Source: Rhodopirellula sp.
GTDB taxonomy: Bacteria > Planctomycetota > Planctomycetia > Pirellulales > Thermoguttaceae
Assembly (NCBI GenBank): GCA_012728855.1
Contig: JAAYEH010000281.1
Span: 62,001-126,000 of the forward strand
Reading direction: 5' to 3'
Length of the DNA stretch: 64,000 bases
Below the pieces are notes generated by a model, which saw only the letters and a list, made by a program, of their open reading frames with translations, searched no databases and was not told the DNA's origin. Positions 58,063 to 64,000 of this stretch are shown here, piece by piece. Positions within the stretch are counted from its first letter, which is position 1, and every line of letters begins with the position of its first letter. Both the position numbers and the translations under genes were made by a program.

Positions 58063-58437
58063 TTAGAGCGTGTCACTCGGCCCGGCCTCCTTCAGGTCAT
58101 CCGGTTCGATCCCCTGGCGCCGAAGATCAGCCTTCATCCCTTCGGAGAGTTCCCCGCCTAGCGCAAGGCGCAGTCGCCAGTAACTCTTTCTGAGGCTGTC
58201 GCGTTGCTGAACGACGCTGTAAGCAAGGGCCGCGTCCCTGATGGCCAATGCTTCGTCCGATTCAGCAGCATACCTCTCGGCGATCGATTCGAGAATCGAA
58301 CAAACCCTTCGGATCTCATGGTCGACGGCATCAAAACGAGACTCGCTGTCGTCGTCGGTGCTCATATCAGCTTCTCGATCAGGGATGCGGCTTGTCGAAG
58401 CCATGGCAGGATCGGCAGTCCAGCTTCGCGCTGACAT
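58063..58437 (-). CDS. Hypothetical small charged protein (start may be Met at 58365)
   Basis: MSTDDDSESRFDAVDHEIRRVCSILESIAERYAAESDEALAIRDAALAYSVVQQRDSLRKSYWRLRLALGGELSEGMKADLRRQGI. Confidence 0.65.
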   Translation of the reverse strand: MSARSWTADPAMASTSRIPDREADMSTDDDSESRFDAVDHEIRRVCSILESIAERYAAESDEALAIRDAALAYSVVQQRDSLRKSYWRLRLALGGELSEGMKADLRRQGIEPDDLKEAGPSDTL

Positions 58438-58571
58438 CGACGCGTTCGCGTCTGATTGTAAATCACTCCTTCCGCAAGATCAATGCACAGCAGCTTGTGA
58501 ATTGATACCCCCCCACAAGCCGTGGAATGGGTAAGTTGAGATCATCGATCGATATTTGCGGAGTTGGAGAT

Positions 58572-58808
58572 ATGACACGAGTGGTGCTGGACGATACAGT
58601 GTGGGACAAGTTGGCGCAAGCGGAGACCGTCGAGCTATGTGATCCAACAGGCCGCCGAGTGGGACATTTCTTGTCCGATGAGTTGTACCGGCGACTTCTG
58701 TATGATTGGGCGAACGCCCAAATATCAGACGAAGAACTGGACCGGCGTTACCGCGAGCCCGGAGGGCGGACCCTGGCGGAAATCTGGGCGCGTCTGTCGC
58801 GCTCATGA
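58572..58808 (+). CDS. Antitoxin-like small protein of a RelE/ParE-type pair
   Basis: MTRVVLDDTVWDKLAQAETVELCDPTGRRVGHFLSDELYRRLLYDWANAQISDEELDRRYREPGGRTLAEIWARLSRS; stop overlaps the next ATG. Confidence 0.65.
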   Translation: MTRVVLDDTVWDKLAQAETVELCDPTGRRVGHFLSDELYRRLLYDWANAQISDEELDRRYREPGGRTLAEIWARLSRS

Positions 58809-59026
58809 CCTACACCGTACTATGGAAGCCGAGCGCTGAGGCAGAACTGGTGCGCATCTGGACTGAGGCTGCCGAACGTACGGCGGTGGCAGCAGCAGCC
58901 AATGAGATCGATCGTCTTCTCAAGATGAACGTCTTCGTCAATGCTCAGGCGCCGACTACGCCACCTGCCTGGAATGCTCGTCCGGCTCGGCCTTGCGGCG
59001 AGTGTCTTGCCCGAACAACGGCATGA
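58805..59026 (+). pseudogene. RelE/ParE-like toxin, apparently truncated C-terminally
   Basis: MTYTVLWKPSAEAELVRIWTEAAERTAVAAAANEIDRLLK is toxin-like; after ~40 aa the sequence becomes unrelated and runs antisense into the MscS gene. Confidence 0.55.
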
Positions 59027-62000
59027 GCGTTTCCACCGAACGGATGTGGACGTCCTGCTGCGGGAAGGCAATCTCAATGCCCGCTTCGCGCAGGGCACGG
59101 TCGATGCCGACGTGCAGGTCGTGGATCACCGTGAGCCGGTTCTCCAACGTGGGCAGATAACAGCGGAGCACGAAGTTCAGCGAACTGGTGCCGAACTCCT
59201 CCAGCCCCGCCGCCGGCGGCGGGTCGTCGAGTACGAGCGGATGCTCGCGGGCGAGCCGCAGTAGGATCTCTTGGGCGAGCCGCGTGTCGGATCCGTAGAC
59301 CACGCTTACGTTGATCACCACGCGGTTCACCTGGTCCGATAGCGTCCAGTTGAGCAGACGGCCGGTGATGAAGTCCTTGTTGGGTACGATGAACTCCTTG
59401 CGGTCCCAGTTGGTGATCGTGGTGGCCCGCATGTGGATTCGTGAAATCACTCCGGTGACTTCATCGACGGTGACGATGTCGCCGACTCGGACCGGCCGTT
59501 CGAAAAGAATGATCAGGCCCGAGACGAAATTCGCGAAGATCTCCTGCAAGCCGAAGCCGAGGCCGACGCTGATCGCCGCCACCAGCCATTGGACCCTGCC
59601 CCAGCCGATCCCCAGCGTCGAGCAGGCCAGCACCAGTCCGACGATTGTGATCACGTAGCGGGAAACGGCCGCGGCGGCGTAGCGAAAGCCGGCGTCGACC
59701 GGCAGGTGCTGGAGCACCGCCATCTCCAAAAGGCCGGGAATATTCCGCGCGGAAATGAAGGTGGTGGCGGCGATCAGCAAGGCCAGGCAGAGACTGGCCA
59801 ACGTGATCGGATCCAGCCGGTCGACGGTGCGGACGGAGATCGCTCCGTCGGCCGCGGTGAAGGTTTCGGTCACCTGCGTCATGGTGTCCCACAGTTCGAC
59901 TCGCTTCAAAATGCCCAAGGCGGGCAAGACGTCGACCCAGATCAGCCAGACGACGAGAAAGCCGGCCAGGGTCAGCGAGTATTCGATCAGATGGCGGGTT
60001 TGCGTATTGATCGTGGCCAGGTCGCGGTCCGGCTCGTTAAGCGACGGCAAGAGCAGGGCGCCGCTGGGGTCGCCCGGCTTGGGCTCCGCCATCGCCGCCG
60101 CGCGCCGCTGCCGCGCCTGCTCGATCGCCAGCTTGCGCCGATTCACCAGCACCCAACGCAGCAGCAACGCTCGCAGCAGGGTAAGCCCCAGCAACAGGCA
60201 AAGGGTAACGTAGATCCGTCCGGCCAAATGTTGCGCCGTGTAATAGTAGCCGGCGACGGCGAATCCGGCCAAGGCCAGCGGAGTAAGCACGCCCACCCAA
60301 TACCAGGCGAACCGCAGCCGGCGAAGCCAACCGTCCGGTCGCAGGGCCATCACGGGCTGGAGAATGCCGTCGGTGCGGCGGAACGCGCGCTGAAAGAACA
60401 GCGACACCAGCACCATGCCGGCCACAAAGGCCAGCCTCGCAAGCGAATTCCGCCAGCGCTCCTCGCCCTGGGCGAGCAGGGTAAAGGTGATCATCACCAA
60501 CGGAAGGAGAGCCAACGAAAGCCAGTGCAGTCGCCGCCGGAAGAGCCGCAACCCCAGCGTTGGCCAGCAGAAATGCGCCCCGGCCAGCCCTTTCGATCGG
60601 CAAACCTCGCGAAGCAACGCGACAAGGAGCAACGCGCCGGCCGTGGCCCCCAATCCCGCACTGCCGGCCTTCGCCAGGTCCGAGCCGTCGACCGCGGTCG
60701 CCAACCGCCAGGCGACGTACCACATCACTGCCGGCCATGCCGCGGCGATGATGCCGGTCAGCAGCACTGTCTCCAGTGTCGGAGCGAAGCGGCAATAGGT
60801 CGATCGCGCAGCGCCTTCCCCGATTTGGCAGACCTTGTCGCGGAGCCGGCGCCGGTAGCAGAGGGCCAGAACCAGCAAGGCCGCCACGCCCAGCGAGGCG
60901 GGATTTTTCCGCAGGTCGGACACCAGCAATACGGCCGTCTCTTGCCAGGCGTCCGGGCCGGCGAGCCACCAGAGGGCATCTTTCGCCGCAACGAAGTCTT
61001 CGCGGCCGAAAACGGTGGCGCTGCGGATCCAAAGCACCCGCTCGTCGATGTACTTCGCATACTCTTCGGTGCGATCGATCAACTGCTGCTCGGCGTTTTC
61101 CAGGTCGACCAGCTTATCGAAATAGCTGGAATAGTCGCCGATCAGCGCGTCGAGATACTCCTTCTCGGTCCCCAGAGCGCTGCGGACGGCGGCTTCCAAC
61201 TCCTCGGGCGGACGCTCCTGTCCCAGTTGGTTCAAGTGATGCAGTTCCACGCTCACTTGCCGTTCCAAATCGGCCAGTTCGGATCGCCGGTCGGAGAGTC
61301 GAAACTGCTCCAACTGCACGTCGCGAATGGTATCTTGGCGCTCGCCGACGTTCCGCCGATACGACCCTAAAGCCGGCAGCATCTCGCGCTGTTGCCGCAA
61401 CAGGAGGCCGATGCAGTTGGTCATCCCGATCGTATCGACTTTCGCCTGGGTGCGGGAGAACTTCTCTTTCAGCGAGGCGAGTTTTTGAGTTGCGCCGTCA
61501 AGCTGCTTGACCGTGTCGGCGATCGTCTTGGCGAGTTGCGTCCGCTTTTCGGCCAACGCCGAGTTGTTCTCCGCGAGCCGCTGAACGGCCGGCTCCGCCT
61601 GCGCGGCATCCCAAGCCGCCTGCCGGGCCTGCTGCTGCGCCTCCTCCTGCCGCCGGCGATTGACCGCTTCCCGCCACGTCTTCACCTCTTGTTCGGCCAA
61701 CGCCGCGTTGCGCGTGGCAATATCCCATTGTACAGGCAGGATCTCAGCGCAGGTGTCGTAGGCCGCGACTTCCTTTTCGTAGGCTTGCACTTCCTGTTGG
61801 GCAGCGTGGCGGCGAGCGAGCAACACCGCCCGGCGGGCCAACGCCGGCACGGACGGGTCGTCCGACGCCGCCGCAATCGCCAATTGCTTTTCCGCGTCGC
61901 CCAGGCGTTGCCTGGCGGCCGCGGCAAGTTTGGGGACTTCTCCTCGGCGGGCCGCCCTCCGCCTTGGCTCCGCCTCCAGTTGCGTCGATTGCCGCTTCAA

Positions 62001-62495
62001 CTCCGTTGCCTCGGCCTCCTTGCTCATCAACGTTTGCTGAAGCTGGACTAATGTCGCATCCGCCGGAATCGCGACCTTCGGTTTCTCGGCCGCCAGACTC
62101 GCTTCCGCCTTGGCGGCAGCAAGTTCGTCGGCGGCGGCTGCAATCATCCGCTCGAATTGGGCGGAGGTCTCTGCCCAGTGCTTGGCCACGTCCAACTCTT
62201 GGATCGCCTGCTGGTAGGTTTCGCGGACCTTGGCCTTGGCCGCGTCGTCCAGGTCCGTCGCTTCCTCCACTTGCTTCAATCGCGTTTGGATTTCTTCAGC
62301 GGTGATTTCCTCCGCCGAACGCTTGCCGGGCGGCGGCTCCGCACGCACCACGGCAGTCAGAGGGGGTATTAGCAGAACCAGTAGTAGCGGCGAACCAATC
62401 GACAGGAAGCGTCGGTAGGAGGGCGGCTTCCCCGCGTGAAGTGGATTGGAGAAGTGGCCTGGGGCGTGCAAACAAGGTCGGACGGACCGCGTCAT
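58956..62495 (-). CDS. Large MscS-family (MscK/KefA-like) mechanosensitive channel with periplasmic coiled-coil region
   Basis: C-terminal GLGFGLQEIFANFVSGLIILFERPVRVGDIVTVDEVTGVISRIHMRATTITNWDRKEFIVPNKDFITGRLLNWTLSD; long Gln/Ala coiled coil N-terminal. Confidence 0.96.
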   Translation of the reverse strand: MTRSVRPCLHAPGHFSNPLHAGKPPSYRRFLSIGSPLLLVLLIPPLTAVVRAEPPPGKRSAEEITAEEIQTRLKQVEEATDLDDAAKAKVRETYQQAIQELDVAKHWAETSAQFERMIAAAADELAAAKAEASLAAEKPKVAIPADATLVQLQQTLMSKEAEATELKRQSTQLEAEPRRRAARRGEVPKLAAAARQRLGDAEKQLAIAAASDDPSVPALARRAVLLARRHAAQQEVQAYEKEVAAYDTCAEILPVQWDIATRNAALAEQEVKTWREAVNRRRQEEAQQQARQAAWDAAQAEPAVQRLAENNSALAEKRTQLAKTIADTVKQLDGATQKLASLKEKFSRTQAKVDTIGMTNCIGLLLRQQREMLPALGSYRRNVGERQDTIRDVQLEQFRLSDRRSELADLERQVSVELHHLNQLGQERPPEELEAAVRSALGTEKEYLDALIGDYSSYFDKLVDLENAEQQLIDRTEEYAKYIDERVLWIRSATVFGREDFVAAKDALWWLAGPDAWQETAVLLVSDLRKNPASLGVAALLVLALCYRRRLRDKVCQIGEGAARSTYCRFAPTLETVLLTGIIAAAWPAVMWYVAWRLATAVDGSDLAKAGSAGLGATAGALLLVALLREVCRSKGLAGAHFCWPTLGLRLFRRRLHWLSLALLPLVMITFTLLAQGEERWRNSLARLAFVAGMVLVSLFFQRAFRRTDGILQPVMALRPDGWLRRLRFAWYWVGVLTPLALAGFAVAGYYYTAQHLAGRIYVTLCLLLGLTLLRALLLRWVLVNRRKLAIEQARQRRAAAMAEPKPGDPSGALLLPSLNEPDRDLATINTQTRHLIEYSLTLAGFLVVWLIWVDVLPALGILKRVELWDTMTQVTETFTAADGAISVRTVDRLDPITLASLCLALLIAATTFISARNIPGLLEMAVLQHLPVDAGFRYAAAAVSRYVITIVGLVLACSTLGIGWGRVQWLVAAISVGLGFGLQEIFANFVSGLIILFERPVRVGDIVTVDEVTGVISRIHMRATTITNWDRKEFIVPNKDFITGRLLNWTLSDQVNRVVINVSVVYGSDTRLAQEILLRLAREHPLVLDDPPPAAGLEEFGTSSLNFVLRCYLPTLENRLTVIHDLHVGIDRALREAGIEIAFPQQDVHIRSVETLMPLFGQDTRRKAEPDEHSRQVA

Positions 62496-62923
62496 CGGGC
62501 ACCGGTGAACAAGAACCGCGGACGGTGAATTCTCTTCCGCTGAGTCTCAGCGGCATGTCGGCTTGTATCGCCGATTTCCCGATCCTGCAACGGCAAAACC
62601 GGTCGTCCCGATTTCCCGTTTTCCCTCTTCCGGTCGTTCTGATTCCTCCTTGGATCGCAGTGGTTCGGTAGCATGACCGCCTCCGTTCACTCGGCGTCAA
62701 ACGGTCGGCTGCTCCTCCGCGCGCGCTCTGCGTTTGTGAATTGATTGACTATCCCAACCGAGCAGAGTCGTCGTCACGCACTTCGCATGGAGGGTTTTAT
62801 CATTCGCCATCCGGTGGATGGTCTCTCGAGTGCGCCAAAGGCTGATCTTGCCCTGCTGTCGAGACTTAGGTATTACACGCACCGAGTGGCAAAGCAAGTT
62901 CACGACCGAGCGGAAAAGGAGGC

Positions 62924-63733
62924 GTGGCGATGGGCAAATGGCAGCCGGGCCGGACGGTTACTGATCGCTATGTCGACACGTGGGCTTTCAAGGGCATGCA
63001 CCCCACCAACGTCGATCTGCTGCAGCGATTGAAGTCGGCCGACGACCGCCAGTTCGGCGCCAACATGGATGTCTGCGGAACGGTATCCGAGCAGCGGACG
63101 GACGCCTGGGAAGAGACCCACATGGTCGGAATCCGCAGCGATATCTGGGATTCCGATTTGGAACGCCGCCGCCTGGTGATGAAGCTATTCAAGTCGACCG
63201 GAGAACGAATCCGCTGGGCCGGGACGATTGAGGAAGTCACGACGCGCGAGGTCCATAACTCGATCGGATCCCGCCGAACCGTGCTGTCGATGGCCGTGCT
63301 CATGCCGGGCTACGAGTACCTGGTCATGGTGCAGCAGAACCACCGCACATTCCGCATCCCGCCGATTTTCACCTTCAGTTTCTACGACGAGAAGCAAGGT
63401 CGCATGCGGTATGTCGGCATCAAACGGAAGTGGTTCTCGGTCGGCGCCGACTTCGTCATCGAATCCGAAGGACGAAAGATCGGGATTATCGACGGCAAGC
63501 TCATCGGCTTCGGTTACGACGCCTACGTTCGCGTGCAAGATCCATCCTTGGCGAAAGACCGCGGCTTTATGGATCTGCTCACACTCTTCGCCGCGACGGT
63601 CGGTTATCACCGCGCGATGCGGAAGAGCGTCAAGCGACGGGTCCGCGCGGTGGGGACCGGCAAGCCGTTCCTCCACCCGGTCGAAGACGAGGAGTTTTGG
63701 TTGCTCAAGAATCCTCGCAGGCAGGCGGCTTGA
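62924..63733 (+). CDS. Uncharacterised protein, possibly LURP-one-like fold
   Basis: 269-aa ORF; FTFSFYDEKQGRMRYVGIKRKWFSVGADFVIESEGRKIGIIDGKLIGFGYDAYVRV is beta-rich. Fold assignment is inference. Confidence 0.7.
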   Translation: MAMGKWQPGRTVTDRYVDTWAFKGMHPTNVDLLQRLKSADDRQFGANMDVCGTVSEQRTDAWEETHMVGIRSDIWDSDLERRRLVMKLFKSTGERIRWAGTIEEVTTREVHNSIGSRRTVLSMAVLMPGYEYLVMVQQNHRTFRIPPIFTFSFYDEKQGRMRYVGIKRKWFSVGADFVIESEGRKIGIIDGKLIGFGYDAYVRVQDPSLAKDRGFMDLLTLFAATVGYHRAMRKSVKRRVRAVGTGKPFLHPVEDEEFWLLKNPRRQAA

Positions 63734-63770
63734 GAACCTGGGACGGCAGAAACACGGTCGTATGCTAAGG

Positions 63771-63838
63771 GCCCATCCCAAAACCGTCGGGGACTGGCTC
63801 ATTTTGCGGAGTCTTCGGAGCAACATGTGCCTGTCCCC
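63771..63838. repeat. F3 palindromic element, right arm lost
   Basis: CCCATCCCAAAACCGTCGGGGACTGGCTCATTTTGCGGAGTCTTCGGAGCAACATGTGCCTGTCCCC. Confidence 0.9.
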
Positions 63839-63940
63839 TTCCCCTCTGTCCGTCTTCGGTTGACGGACGGGAATGTCCGTCCTACGATTCCTCAAATCAC
63901 GAAGGACGGCCCACTGGCCTTCGGCGCACGACCAACTCCG

Positions 63941-64000
63941 CTACACCGGCAGTGGCGGGTTGCCCACGTACAGTTGCAGGATCTGGCTCTGGACCTTGAT
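63941..64000 (-). CDS. 3' end of a CDS entering from the right edge (ends ...IKVQSQILQLYVGNPPLPV*)
   Basis: Open minus-strand frame to the window edge with TAG stop at 63941-63943. Confidence 0.45.
   Translation of the reverse strand: MKVQSQILQLYVGNPPLPV

Noticed and set aside
59589-61370. 593-aa plus-strand ORF
   Set aside because: Antisense shadow of the MscS-family gene; no recognisable protein motifs.
63855-63880. Short hairpin GACGGACGGGAATGTCCGTCC after the F3 copy at the right edge
   Set aside because: Real small palindrome but a single copy in this window, so not supported as a separate family here.
1-64000. CRISPR array, rRNA or tRNA genes, prophage, transposase
   Set aside because: No regularly spaced direct repeats, no recognisable rRNA/tRNA or phage structural genes, and no transposase found by eye; a tRNAscan/CRISPR search would be needed to exclude them fully.

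Overview
High-GC, Planctomycetes-like chromosomal window. I infer this from PSCyt/DUF1549-DUF1553 and DUF1501 genes, Gfo/Idh/MocA proteins and typical planctomycete hypotheticals. It carries about 45 protein-coding genes on both strands: partial HemQ, an ABC ATPase, thiolase, SDR, MscL, an alpha/beta hydrolase, aldehyde ferredoxin oxidoreductase, an Hsp70-family protein, a caspase-like peptidase, a cNMP-binding Ser/Thr kinase, a PDZ protein, a small siroheme sulfite-reductase-like protein, a glpK-glpD operon, a putative orphan N6-adenine methyltransferase, Uma2, a PfkB/RfaE-like kinase, FxsA, a MscS channel and others. I saw no rRNA, tRNA, CRISPR array or transposase gene. The strongest unexplained signal is a set of at least five unrelated palindromic repeat families in intergenic or pseudogene DNA: (F1) convergent REP-like pairs with core GATCCCGCTCGGCAAGCGGGATC; (F2) a ~189-bp MITE-like element with a 31-32-bp perfect inner hairpin and compensatory changes; (F3) a ~100-bp palindrome whose inner core is GGGGACTGGCTC...TGTCCCC, one copy of which splits a CHC2 zinc-finger gene remnant exactly between zinc-ligand cysteines; (F4) a GAAGAGGCACCGGTA hairpin; (F5) a ~57-nt hairpin, one copy of which truncates a DUF1501 gene. 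Several genes are decaying: DUF1549/1553, DUF1501, CHC2, the toxin of a TA pair and a peptidase M19 tail. All calls come from reading sequence and translations by eye; no database search was run.
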